A DNA stretch of 64,000 bases, from the NCBI RefSeq assembly GCF_014650875.1, contig NZ_BMVU01000043.1, positions 1-64,000 on the forward strand. Direction: 5' to 3'. Each line of letters opens with the position of its first letter. The stretch's first letter is position 1. The DNA is from Streptomyces minutiscleroticus. Its GTDB lineage: Bacteria > Actinomycetota > Actinomycetes > Streptomycetales > Streptomycetaceae. The position numbers were made by a program, and so were the translations under genes. The notes beneath the pieces were generated by a model. It was not told the DNA's origin. It saw only the letters and a program-made list of their open reading frames with translations, and ran no database searches. Shown piece by piece: positions 1-7,806 of the stretch.

Positions 1-55
1 CCATCGGCGTCGGGCCGGCCTCCCCGGTGTCGCGTCCCCGTCTCCCGGTCCCGGT

Positions 56-77
56 CCGCCGGGCCTTCGCCCGGCGG
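56..77 (-). terminator. Hairpin after argG
   Basis: A perfect 9-bp stem, CCGCCGGGC paired with GCCCGGCGG around a CTTC loop, lies directly beyond the argG stop codon. There is no T-run, as usual for Streptomyces terminators, so function is inferred from position. Confidence 0.55.
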
Positions 78-83
78 CGGTGC

Positions 84-1532
84 TCAGTCCGTGCCGAACT
101 CCATCGCGGCGCGGTCCAGCAGCTCGTCGTCGTCGCCGGAGACCTCGCCGCGGGAGGCGATGGCCTCGGCGCCGCCCTCCGGCATGGTGCCGATCAGCCC
201 GGTCGCGGCCGCCTGGGCGGCGCCGACGGCGGGGCCGGCGGTGCCGATCAGGCCGAGGCCGGCGTACTGCTCCAGCTTGGCGCGCGAGTCGGCGATGTCG
301 AGGTTGCGCATGGTGAGCTGGCCGATCCGGTCCACCGGGCCGAACGCCGCGTCCTCGGTGCGCTCCATGGACAGCTTGTCCGGGTGGTAGCTGAACGCCG
401 GGCCCGTGGTGTCGAGGATCGAGTAGTCCTCGCCGCGCCGCAGCCGCAGCGTCACCTCGCCGGTGACGGCCGCGCCGACCCAGCGCTGCAGGGACTCGCG
501 GATCATCAGCGCCTGCGGGTCCAGCCAGCGGCCCTCGTACATGAGGCGGCCCAGGCGCCGTCCCTCGTTGTGGTACTGGGCGAGGGTGTCCTCGTTGTGG
601 ATCGCGTTGACCAGGCGCTCGTACGCCGCGTGCAGCAGGGCCATGCCGGGCGCCTCGTAGATGCCGCGGCTCTTGGCCTCGATGATGCGGTTCTCGATCT
701 GGTCGGACATGCCCAGGCCGTGGCGGCCGCCGATGGCGTTCGCCTCCATCACCAGGTCGACGGCGGAGGCGAACTCCTTGCCGTTGACCGTCACCGGGCG
801 GCCCTGGTCGAAGCCGATCGTCACGTCCTCGGCGGCGATCTCGACCTCGGGGTCCCAGAACCGCACGCCCATGATGGGCTCGACGGTCTCCACGCCGTTG
901 TCCAGGTGCTCCAGGGTCTTGGCCTCGTGGGTGGCGCCCCAGATGTTGGCGTCGGTGGAGTACGCCTTCTCCGTGCTGTCGCGGTAGGGGAGGTCGTGGG
1001 CGAGCAGCCACTCCGACATCTCCTTGCGGCCGCCGAGCTCGGTCACGAAGTCCGCGTCCAGCCAGGGCTTGTAGATCCGCAGGTTCGGGTTGGCGAGCAG
1101 GCCGTAGCGGTAGAACCGCTCGATGTCGTTGCCCTTGAAGGTCGAGCCGTCGCCCCAGATCTGCACGTCGTCCTCGAGCATCGCCCTGACCAGCAGGGTG
1201 CCCGTGACGGCGCGGCCGAGCGGCGTGGTGTTGAAGTAGGCGCGCCCGCCCGAGCGGATGTGGAACGCCCCGCAGGTGAGCGCGGCCAGGCCCTCCTCGA
1301 CCAGCGCCGCACGGCAGTCGACCAGACGCGCGACCTCGGCGCCGTAGGTCTTCGCCCGGCCGGGCACCGAGGCGATGTCGGGCTCGTCGTACTGGCCGAT
1401 GTCGGCGGTGTAGGTGCACGGGACGGCGCCCTTGTCGCGCATCCACGCGACCGCGACGGAGGTGTCGAGGCCGCCCGAGAAGGCGATGCCGACGCGCTCG
1501 CCGACGGGGAGGGAGGTGAGGACCTTAGACAT
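84..1532 (-). CDS. argG: Argininosuccinate synthase, long (E. coli-like) form
   Basis: Joins citrulline and aspartate, with ATP, into argininosuccinate in cytosolic arginine synthesis. The 482-residue product carries the PP-loop motif SGGLDTS at residues 19-25 and family blocks such as GDGSTFKGND and STDANIWG. It is longer than the roughly 400-residue form that is the usual actinobacterial housekeeping enzyme and resembles the E. coli ArgG subtype, so it is probably a second paralogue; that is inference. The ATG at 1532 was chosen; an in-frame GTG at 1547 would add five residues (MHTLP). GAGAGGG lies about 14 nt before the ATG. The acidic C-terminal tail (GDDDELLDR) is past the catalytic core. 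A palindrome resembling an ARG box sits just upstream and a hairpin follows the stop. Confidence 0.93.
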   Translation of the reverse strand: MSKVLTSLPVGERVGIAFSGGLDTSVAVAWMRDKGAVPCTYTADIGQYDEPDIASVPGRAKTYGAEVARLVDCRAALVEEGLAALTCGAFHIRSGGRAYFNTTPLGRAVTGTLLVRAMLEDDVQIWGDGSTFKGNDIERFYRYGLLANPNLRIYKPWLDADFVTELGGRKEMSEWLLAHDLPYRDSTEKAYSTDANIWGATHEAKTLEHLDNGVETVEPIMGVRFWDPEVEIAAEDVTIGFDQGRPVTVNGKEFASAVDLVMEANAIGGRHGLGMSDQIENRIIEAKSRGIYEAPGMALLHAAYERLVNAIHNEDTLAQYHNEGRRLGRLMYEGRWLDPQALMIRESLQRWVGAAVTGEVTLRLRRGEDYSILDTTGPAFSYHPDKLSMERTEDAAFGPVDRIGQLTMRNLDIADSRAKLEQYAGLGLIGTAGPAVGAAQAAATGLIGTMPEGGAEAIASRGEVSGDDDELLDRAAMEFGTD

Positions 1533-1551
1533 GGGAAGAGTATGCACCCTC

Positions 1552-1568
1552 TCGCATGATCATGCAAA
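1552..1568. promoter_or_regulatory. ARG-box-like operator of argG
   Basis: On the argG strand the sequence reads TTTGCATGATCATGCGA, whose core GCATGATCATGC (1554-1565) is a perfect 12-bp palindrome centred about 27 nt upstream of the argG start. The TGCAT-N4-ATGC layout matches ArgR operators known in Streptomyces and E. coli. A further TGCAT half-site lies at the GTG/CAT near 1545. ArgR control is inferred. Confidence 0.5.
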
Positions 1569-1937
1569 GACGGTCCGGCCTCCGCGCGGTCGGACCGGGG
1601 CTGTCGCTGTGCATCCGGGGCGGGCGCGGCCGCGGTGCGAGCGGCATGCCGATGTCGACGGGGCGATGGATCGACGGGGCGCCGGATCGACCCGGGGGGA
1701 TAACAGGCCCTTGGGGCAACGGGTTGGGAATAACAGGCCCATAGGCCGCTGGACGGTCCGGCGGGTCGACGGACGGGTCGGCGGGTCGGCGGACGGGCCG
1801 GCGGGATGCGGTGCGTGCCGCCGACCGTCATGCGTCGAGGAGCGCGCAGGACGCTGTGGATGCGCGGGCGGGGACGGAAGCCCTCTTGTCAAAGGCAGGC
1901 TTTGAGATGCCTAAAGCTCCGATGTTAAGGTTCGTGT
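1569..1937. other. Intergenic region between argG and the leader peptide
   Basis: No credible gene is visible. It contains two copies of TAACAGGCCC (1701-1710 and 1731-1740, 30 nt apart) and a stretch of GGGTCGGCGG-like tandem sequence near 1758-1800. The last 60 bases are AT-richer than the surroundings and should hold the promoter of the downstream leader; TTGTCA near 1887 is a possible -35 box. Confidence 0.4.
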
Positions 1938-2039
1938 GTGAAGTCAGCAGCCGCGTCCGCCACGCCCCGGAGCATTCCGCTCGTGGCGCGCCTGCACGTG
2001 GACCTCTGTCGCTGCATGTCCGCGACCTGTTGTCCCTGA
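1938..2039 (+). CDS. Cys-rich leader peptide (33 aa), putative attenuator peptide
   Basis: GTG start at 1938 with AAGG seven bases upstream, TGA at 2037-2039. The C-terminal half reads RLHVDLCRCMSATCCP. The block RLHVDLCR...SA.C is the hallmark of short actinobacterial leader peptides usually found before sulfur and cysteine metabolism genes. Four of the last ten codons are Cys codons, which is the expected design for a ribosome-stalling sensor of charged tRNA-Cys. The next gene on this strand, starting 123 nt later, is an amino-acid/dicarboxylate symporter, suggesting regulation of cystine or related uptake. Family assignment is by recall of the motif; the attenuation mechanism is inference. 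Confidence 0.75.
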   Translation: MKSAAASATPRSIPLVARLHVDLCRCMSATCCP

Positions 2040-2101
2040 TGTCGTTCGCTCACGACACCGCACTGCGGCGGCGCTGCTGACCTTCCGTCCCGGGGCCGCC
2101 G
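2040..2101 (+). promoter_or_regulatory. Possible attenuation hairpins after the leader peptide
   Basis: Immediately after the leader stop codon is TGTCGT (2040-2045) pairing with ACGACA (2052-2057), and then CGGCGGC (2066-2072) pairing with GCCGCCG (2095-2101). A ribosome stalled at the Cys codons would cover the first stem. No T-run follows, so translation-coupled or Rho-linked control is as likely as intrinsic termination. Confidence 0.35.
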
Positions 2102-2162
2102 TTCTCGTGCGCCACTTCGCCACCCGTCCGCAAGTCCCCGCGCGTCCCAACGGAGCCTGTCC

Positions 2163-3476
2163 GTGTCCTCGAACACGAAATCCTTCAGAGTGCCCTTCTG
2201 GGCCCAGATAATCGCCGGTCTCGTGCTGGGCGCCCTGCTCGGCTGGCTCGCCCGCAGCCAGGACCTGTCCTGGCTGGTGACGACCCTCGACAAGATCGGC
2301 GGCATCTTCATCGGCCTGCTGAAGCTCGCCGTCGCCCCGCTCGTCTTCTTCGCGATCCTCGTCTCGATCACCAATCTGCGGAAGGTGACCAACGCGGCCC
2401 GGCTGGCCACGCGCACCCTCCTCTGGTTCATGATCACATCGCTGATCGCGGTGGCCATCGGCATCGCCATCGGCCTGGTCACCAACCCGGGTTCCGGCAC
2501 CGGCCTCACGCCCAAGGACGGCGCGAAGCCCGAGCACACCGGCTCCTGGCTCGACTTCCTGACCGGCATCGTGCCGACCGACGTGATCACACCGTTCACC
2601 GAGCTGAACGTGCTGCAGATCGTCTTCATGGCCGCCGTCGCCGGTATCGCCGCCCTCCAGCTCGGCGACAAGGCCCAGCCGATCCTCACCCTGAGCGAGT
2701 CCGTCCTCGAACTCCTCCAGAAGGCCCTGTGGTGGGTCATCCGGCTCGCCCCGCTCGGCACCGTCGGCCTCATCGGCCGGGCCATCGCCACCTACGGCTG
2801 GGACCTGATCGGCAAGTACGCCACCTTCACCGCCGACATCTACGTCGGCTGCGCGCTCGTGCTGTTCGTGGTCTACCCGGCGCTGCTCGCCGGCGTGGCC
2901 AAGCTCAACCCGCTCCAGTTCTTCAAGGGCGCCTGGCCCGCGATCCAGCTGGCCTTCGTCTCCCGCTCCTCGGTGGGCACGATGCCGCTGACCCAGCGGG
3001 TGACCGAGCGCCTCGGCGTGCCGCGCGAGTACGCGTCCTTCGCCGTGCCGTTCGGCGCGACGACGAAGATGGACGGCTGCGCGGCCGTCTACCCCGCGAT
3101 CGCCGCGATCTTCGTCGCCCAGATCTTCGACATCCAGCTGAGCGTCGGCGACTACCTGCTGATCGCGTTCGTGTCGGTCGTCGGCTCCGCCGCCACGGCC
3201 GGCCTGACCGGCGCGACGGTCATGCTGACCCTCACGCTCTCCACCCTCGGTCTGCCCATGGAGGGCGTGGGCCTGCTCCTCGCCATCGACCCGATCCTGG
3301 ACATGATGCGCACCGCGACCAACGTCGCCGGCCAGGCCCTGGTGCCGGTGCTGGTCTCCGCCCGCGAGAACCTGCTCGACCGCGAGGCGTACGACCAGGC
3401 CCACAGCTCGCCGGTCGACGAGAGGCCGGAGCGGGAGCCTGCGGCCGACGATCGGGTGCCGGCCGCGGCCGCCTGA
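2163..3476 (+). CDS. Dicarboxylate/amino acid:cation symporter (DAACS family), possible cystine carrier
   Basis: A 437-residue polytopic membrane protein of the GltP/DctA/TcyP superfamily, which imports dicarboxylates or amino acids with Na+ or H+. Family signatures are visible: the re-entrant serine loop SRSSVGTMP (about residues 270-278), KMDGC in place of NMDGT (about 302-306), and DPILDMMRTATNVAGQ (about 376-391), the last carrying the conserved Asp, Arg and Asn of the substrate site. The GTG start has GGAG eight bases upstream. It follows a Cys-codon leader peptide, which argues for cystine or another sulfur amino acid as substrate; sequence alone does not separate this from glutamate or C4-dicarboxylate carriers. 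The tail after residue 415 is hydrophilic and rich in acidic residues. A strong hairpin closes the unit at 3609-3643. Confidence 0.88.
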   Translation: MSSNTKSFRVPFWAQIIAGLVLGALLGWLARSQDLSWLVTTLDKIGGIFIGLLKLAVAPLVFFAILVSITNLRKVTNAARLATRTLLWFMITSLIAVAIGIAIGLVTNPGSGTGLTPKDGAKPEHTGSWLDFLTGIVPTDVITPFTELNVLQIVFMAAVAGIAALQLGDKAQPILTLSESVLELLQKALWWVIRLAPLGTVGLIGRAIATYGWDLIGKYATFTADIYVGCALVLFVVYPALLAGVAKLNPLQFFKGAWPAIQLAFVSRSSVGTMPLTQRVTERLGVPREYASFAVPFGATTKMDGCAAVYPAIAAIFVAQIFDIQLSVGDYLLIAFVSVVGSAATAGLTGATVMLTLTLSTLGLPMEGVGLLLAIDPILDMMRTATNVAGQALVPVLVSARENLLDREAYDQAHSSPVDERPEREPAADDRVPAAAA

Positions 3477-3538
3477 GCCGCGTCCCGGCCGGCGCCGGCG
3501 AACGGCGCGCCGGGTCCGCGGCGGCGGACCCGCAGGCC

Positions 3539-3607
3539 GTGAACCCGGGACGACGTCTCCCGTGAACCCGGGAGGACGTCCCCCGTGAACCCGGGACGAC
3601 GTCCCCC
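3539..3607 (+). repeat. Three 23-bp tandem repeats
   Basis: GTGAACCCGGGA(C/G)GACGTC plus C/T-rich filler occurs three times with a 23-bp period starting at 3539, 3562 and 3585. The copies lie between the symporter stop and its terminator. Each contains the palindrome CCCGGG and a GACGTC palindrome. Function unknown. Confidence 0.7.
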
Positions 3608-3608
3608 T

Positions 3609-3643
3609 CGTGGGCCGCTCAGCCACCGGCTGAGCGGCCCACG
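3609..3643. terminator. 16-bp-stem terminator
   Basis: Perfect stem of 16 bp (3609-3624 with 3628-3643) closed by an ACC loop, between the symporter and an oppositely oriented degraded gene. It can act in both directions; there is no T-run. Confidence 0.75.
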
Positions 3644-3759
3644 CGCGTTCGGCGGCCGCCTCACGGGAGCGCGGGCCACGTCCCGGCGGGCGGGCCGTGG
3701 TACATACCCGCCCGCCGGGACGGGGACTTCTCGGCTGCCGCCGAGGACCCCGCCGTACG

Positions 3760-4362
3760 CGAGGGCGCTCGCCGGGGAGGGCCGGCCCAGCTCGGCGGGG
3801 GTGACGGCGCGGCTGCCGTCCGCCGCGGCGTCGGGCAGCACCCGCACGCCGCCCGACCCGCCTATCTCGCCGGGGGAACCGACCGCCAGGTCCGGAACGC
3901 CGTCGCGGTCGTAGTCGCCCGCGGCCACCGCCGCGCCGAAGGCGTCGCCGGCCTCCGCGGCGCCCGGCACGCGCGGGGTGCCCTGGTTGTACGCCACCGA
4001 GATCGCCTCCTCGAAGGGGTCCACCGGTCCGCCCGCGCGGCCGGACGGCAGCGTGGCGGCGCCCGCGCCCCGAGCGGGTGCCGATCGCCTCGCCCGGGGC
4101 GCCCGCGAGCAGGTCGTCGCAGCCGTCGCCGTTCCAGTCCAGGACGGCCAGGCAGGCGCCGAAGCGGTCGCCGTCCTCGGCCCGCCCGTACACCCCGACG
4201 GTGTCCTGGCCGGGGGTCTGGGAGCGGGTGCCGAAGGACGCGGCGTCGCCGTAGTGGACGTGGATGCCGCGGCCCTTCGCGTACGACTCCGGGCCGCGGG
4301 GGATGTCGACGTCCTCGTCGGCGGCCTCCCGGCACTCACCGAGGGCCAGGCCGCCCGGGGCG
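3760..4362 (-). pseudogene. Degraded FG-GAP/integrin-alpha repeat protein
   Basis: On the minus strand two FG-GAP repeats are readable in different frames. Upstream part: GDRFGACLAVLDWNGDGCDD followed by LLAGAPGE; downstream part: GDAFGAAVAAGDYDRDGVPD followed by LAVGSPGE. Each contains the Ca2+-binding loop D.(N/R)DG..D typical of secreted Streptomyces FG-GAP proteins. The reading frame shifts between about 4040 and 4080. There is no signal peptide or convincing start upstream of about 4360, and the 3' side dissolves into intergenic repeats. It is therefore read as a truncated, frameshifted remnant of a longer secreted beta-propeller protein. Confidence 0.65.
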
Positions 4363-4532
4363 AACGGGCGGTGTGTGGTTCTCCGGTCACCCGTGCGACA
4401 CCCGAAGGGCGGGCGGGGTCGTGCCGGAGGGGCGTGTGCCCGGCCGGGTCTCCGTGGCCGGAACGGCCCCCGCCCGGACCGGTGCGCCCGTGCGCCGTCG
4501 GACCCGCCGACAGACTGTGTTACGGTTTAAGA

Positions 4533-4651
4533 GTTGCAGTTGTGGTACCCATGAACCTATGTGCGCCTGACGGGAATGTTTGTCCTTCAGGCGCATTATT
4601 TGTTTTCCGGTTTCTCCGGATGGGGCCTCTGCCTACCAGAAGGAGAAAATC
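4533..4651 (+). promoter_or_regulatory. Promoter and long 5' leader of the cold-shock gene
   Basis: TTGCAG (from about 4533) and TATGTG 18 bp downstream form a plausible -35/-10 pair. Right after it GCGCCTGA (4563-4570) pairs with TCAGGCGC (4587-4594), followed by the T-rich ATTATTTGTTTT, an arrangement like an intrinsic terminator placed inside the leader. AGAAGGAG just before the ATG is a strong ribosome site. The region is markedly AT-richer than its surroundings. Attenuation or temperature-sensitive folding is inferred. Confidence 0.45.
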
Positions 4652-4855
4652 ATGGCACAGGGAACCGTGAAGTGGTTCAACTCTGAAAAGGGTTTCGGCT
4701 TCATCCAGCAGGACGGCGGCGGCCCGGACGTCTTCGCCCACTACTCGAACATCGCGACCCAGGGCTTCCGTGAGCTCCAGGAGGGCCAGCGGGTCTCCTT
4801 CGACGTCACGCAGGGCCAGAAGGGCCCGCAGGCGGAGAACATCCTTCCTGCCTGA
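4652..4855 (+). CDS. CspA-family cold-shock protein
   Basis: A 67-residue single cold-shock domain that binds single-stranded RNA/DNA and melts secondary structure. RNP-1 (KGFGFI, residues 14-19) and RNP-2 (DVFAHY) are intact, and the N-terminus MAQGTVKWFNSEKGFGF is the standard one for Streptomyces small Csp proteins. The start at 4652 is fixed by AAGGAG six bases upstream; an earlier in-frame ATG at 4580 would translate the leader hairpin and is rejected. It is followed by a 15-bp hairpin and then by an RNA helicase, a pairing that makes functional sense because both remodel RNA. Confidence 0.95.
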   Translation: MAQGTVKWFNSEKGFGFIQQDGGGPDVFAHYSNIATQGFRELQEGQRVSFDVTQGQKGPQAENILPA

Positions 4856-4878
4856 CCCTCGGACGCTCCGTCCGCCCA

Positions 4879-4911
4879 CCGGGGTCCGCACCGCGACGGT
4901 GCGGACCCCGG
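4879..4911 (+). terminator. Hairpin between csp and the helicase gene
   Basis: A perfect 15-bp stem (4879-4893 with 4897-4911) with a CGA loop. It would separate the small abundant csp message from the helicase message, or let only some transcription read through. Confidence 0.7.
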
Positions 4912-4943
4912 TTCGTGCTCTCTCCAGGAAGGCAGACAACCGC

Positions 4944-6677
4944 ATGCCCCGCAGGCCCCAGAAGTCCAGCCGGCGCGCCTCGGCACCCCGGACGTCCGCA
5001 CCGCCGCCGAGGGAGTTCCGGCTGCCGGAGAGCACGACGCCCGCGCTCCCCGCCGTCGAGGACTTCGCCGCCCTCGACATGCCCGAGGGGCTGCTCAAGA
5101 CGCTCACCGCGCAGGGCGTGACCACACCGTTCCCCATCCAGGCCGCCACGCTGCCCAACTCGCTCGCCGGCCGCGACGTGCTGGGGCGGGGGCGCACCGG
5201 CTCCGGCAAGACGCTCGCGTTCGGGCTCGCGGTCCTGGCCCGCACCACCGGACTGCGCGCGGCGCCCAAGGCGCCCCTGGCGCTGGTGATGGTGCCCACC
5301 CGAGAGCTCGCCCAGCAGGTCACGGAGGCGCTGACGCCCTACGCGACGGCGGTGGACCTCCGGCTGGCCACCGTGGTCGGCGGGCTGTCCCTGACCAAGC
5401 AGGCCGCCGCGCTCCGGCGCGGCGCCGAGGTGCTCGTGGCGACCCCCGGCCGCCTCAACGACCTCGTGGAACGCGGGGACTGCACCCTCGGCGACGTACG
5501 CGTCACGGTGCTGGACGAGGCCGACCAGATGACCGACATGGGCTTCCTGCCGCAGATCACCAGGCTGATCCAGCAGGTGCGGCCCGACGGCCAGCGCATG
5601 CTGTTCTCGGCCACCCTGGACCGCAACATCGACCGTCTGGTGCAGCGCTTCCTGACCGATCCCGTGGTGCACTCCGTGGACCCGTCCGCGGGGGCGGTGA
5701 CCACCATGGAACACCATGTGCTGCACGTCCCGGACGAGACCGACAAGAAGGCCGTCACGGCGCGCATCGCGGCACGCGACGGCCGGGTCATCCTCTTCCT
5801 CGACACCAAGAGGTCGGCCGACCGGCTCGCCAAGCGGCTCCTGGCCGCCGGGGTCCGCGCGGCGGCCCTGCACGGGGGCCGCTCCCAGCCGCAGCGCAAC
5901 CGCACCCTGGAGCAGTTCAGGAACGGTCAGGTGACCGCGCTGGTGGCCACGAACGTCGCGGCCCGCGGCATACACGTCGACGACCTCGACCTCGTCGTCA
6001 ACGTCGATCCGCCCACCGATCACAAGGACTACCTCCACCGGGGTGGCCGCACGGCCCGCGCCGGCGGCTCCGGCACCGTGGTCACCCTGGTCCTGCCCGA
6101 GCAGAAGCGGGAGGTCACCCGGCTCATGTCGGACGCGGGCATCCGTCCCCGTACGACCCGCGTCACGTCCGGCGACGCCGAACTGGCCGCCATCACCGGC
6201 GCCCGCGAGCCCTCCGGCGTGGCCGTCACCATCGAGGTACCCCAGCAGGCGGCGCCGAAGGCGTCCCGGCCCGGACGGGGGACCGGGACCGGGGAGGGCA
6301 CCGGTTCCGGTGGGCGGTCCCGGCGCCGGCGCAGGAACGGGGGCGGCGCCGGAACGGCGACGGGTGCCGCCGCGGCGACCGCCGGCCGGGGCTCCGACCG
6401 CCGGGCCGAGCCCGCGAAGGCGACGGCCGGCGGTGCCACCGGGACCGGCGGACGCGGCTCCGCCCGCCGGTCGGGTTCCCACGGCAGCGCGGGCGGCACG
6501 CGTGGTGCGAACGGTGGCAGCCGCGGTGCGAACGGCGGCCCCCGCGGTGCGAGCGGCGGCACCACCGGCCGCCGGGCCGCGGCCGGTGCGGCGTCCGGGA
6601 CCGGTTCCGGCAAGTCCGGTTCCGGCAGGGGCGCCCGCGGTTCCGGCCGTCGCGCGGCGGGCCCCGCGTCCTCGTGA
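4944..6677 (+). CDS. DEAD-box RNA helicase with RGG-type basic tail
   Basis: ATP-dependent RNA helicase of 577 residues. The two RecA-like domains span roughly residues 35-400: Q motif with TPFPIQ, Walker A GRTGSGKT (about 86-93), PTRELA, TPGR, DEAD (about 190), SAT, and in domain 2 LHGG, VATNVAARGIHV and HRGGRTAR. From about residue 430 the protein is a low-complexity Gly/Arg/Ser/Thr tail with repeated RGANGGS-like units, typical of RNA-binding RGG tails. The ATG at 4944 was chosen because AGGAAGG precedes it; frames further upstream run through the csp gene. Placement directly downstream of the cold-shock gene suggests a role in cold RNA metabolism or ribosome assembly. Confidence 0.92.
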   Translation: MPRRPQKSSRRASAPRTSAPPPREFRLPESTTPALPAVEDFAALDMPEGLLKTLTAQGVTTPFPIQAATLPNSLAGRDVLGRGRTGSGKTLAFGLAVLARTTGLRAAPKAPLALVMVPTRELAQQVTEALTPYATAVDLRLATVVGGLSLTKQAAALRRGAEVLVATPGRLNDLVERGDCTLGDVRVTVLDEADQMTDMGFLPQITRLIQQVRPDGQRMLFSATLDRNIDRLVQRFLTDPVVHSVDPSAGAVTTMEHHVLHVPDETDKKAVTARIAARDGRVILFLDTKRSADRLAKRLLAAGVRAAALHGGRSQPQRNRTLEQFRNGQVTALVATNVAARGIHVDDLDLVVNVDPPTDHKDYLHRGGRTARAGGSGTVVTLVLPEQKREVTRLMSDAGIRPRTTRVTSGDAELAAITGAREPSGVAVTIEVPQQAAPKASRPGRGTGTGEGTGSGGRSRRRRRNGGGAGTATGAAAATAGRGSDRRAEPAKATAGGATGTGGRGSARRSGSHGSAGGTRGANGGSRGANGGPRGASGGTTGRRAAAGAASGTGSGKSGSGRGARGSGRRAAGPASS

Positions 6678-6777
6678 TCCGTCGCGCGGCGGACGGCGCC
6701 TCCTCGTGACCCACTGGGGTCCCGGGCGGATGCACGGGACGGACAGGAGGCGGCCATCCGAATCGGCGGTGACCATC

Positions 6778-6893
6778 TGAACCGGGAGGCGGTCGTCCGC
6801 ATCGGGGAGGCAGCCACCTGAACCGGGGGGCGGTCGTCCGCATCGGGGAGGCAGCCACTTGAACCGGGGGCGGTCGTCCGCATCGGGGAGGCC
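6778..6893. repeat. Three 41-bp tandem repeats
   Basis: A unit starting TGAACCGGG and running through GGCGGTCGTCCGCATCGGGG to AGGCAGCCAC(C/T) occurs at 6778, 6819 and 6860, the third copy truncated and about 1-2 bases different. A decayed fourth version may precede it near 6750 (GGCCATCCGAATCGG). No reading frame across it looks like a protein. It fills most of the 390-nt gap between the helicase and the nitroreductase. Confidence 0.8.
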
Positions 6894-7070
6894 CGGTCTC
6901 GGGTGGAGGGACGGGAAGGCGACGAGGGGCCGGGGCGCACGGCTGCGCTGCTCCGCGGCCGAGGCCGGGGCGGTTCGGCTCCGCCCTCGCCGGGCGGTTC
7001 CCGGAAGGGGCCGTACCGGATAGCGTGCGGTCCCATCACGAGACCGCGTCCGCCGGCGGAGGCACCTCCC

Positions 7071-7790
7071 TTGGAACAGACCCGTACGACTCCTTACAGC
7101 GGCACCCGCGCCGACCTGCACGAGGCCCTCGGCCGGATCCTCGCCGAACGGTGGACCTGCCGCCAGTTCCTGCCCGACCCCGTGCCCCGCGCCACCGTCG
7201 GGCGGCTGCTGGAGCTGGCCCAGCGCACCCCTTCCTGGTGCAACACCCAGCCCTGGCACGTGCACATCACCGAGGGCGACGCCACCCGGCGCCTGCGCGA
7301 GGGACTCCTGGAGCACGTCCGGGACGGCAACCCGGCCGTCCCCGACTTCCCCTTCCCGGCCCGGTACACCGGTGTCTACCGACAGCGCCGGCGCGACTGC
7401 GGCGTCCAGCTCTACGGCAGCCTCGGCATCGCCAAGGGCGACCAGGAGGGCACCCTGCGGCAACTGCTGCGCAACTTCGAGCTGTTCGACGCGCCGCACG
7501 TCGCGATCGTCACCACCGAGGCGGACCTCGGCGTCTACGGCGCCGTCGACTGCGGCCTGTACATCGACACCTTCCTGCTCGCCGCCCACAGCCTCGGCCT
7601 GGCGGCCGCGCCCCAGGCCGCGCTGGCCTCCTACGCCCCCTTCCTCCGCGACCACCTCGGCATCCCCGACCACCGCCGTGTCGTGGCGGGCGTCTCCTTC
7701 GGCCACCCCGACACGGACCACCCGGTCAACTCGTTCCGCACCGCCCGGGAGAACCCCGAGAACGCCGTCACCTGGCACACGGACGCGTAG
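7071..7790 (+). CDS. Nitroreductase-family flavoprotein
   Basis: A 239-residue member of the NAD(P)H-dependent FMN nitroreductase fold, cytosolic. The N-terminal Arg-rich FMN-phosphate region (RWTCRQFLPDPVP), the PSWCNTQPWHV block that packs on FMN, and C-terminal GVSFGHPD with FRTAREN are family features. A TTG start at 7071 was picked because GGAGG lies eight bases upstream and the homologous region begins right after; an upstream in-frame ATG at 6903 would translate the repeat-rich spacer. Substrate is unknown; members reduce nitro-aromatics, quinones or enones. It ends 16 nt before the convergent small gene. Confidence 0.88.
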   Translation: MEQTRTTPYSGTRADLHEALGRILAERWTCRQFLPDPVPRATVGRLLELAQRTPSWCNTQPWHVHITEGDATRRLREGLLEHVRDGNPAVPDFPFPARYTGVYRQRRRDCGVQLYGSLGIAKGDQEGTLRQLLRNFELFDAPHVAIVTTEADLGVYGAVDCGLYIDTFLLAAHSLGLAAAPQAALASYAPFLRDHLGIPDHRRVVAGVSFGHPDTDHPVNSFRTARENPENAVTWHTDA

Positions 7791-7806
7791 ACCGGCCCCG
7801 GACCCG

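Noticed and set aside
4580..4651. N-terminal extension of the cold-shock protein from an ATG at 4580
   Set aside because: It would translate the leader hairpin; the ribosome site AGAAGGAG directly precedes ATG 4652 and the shorter product has the standard length.
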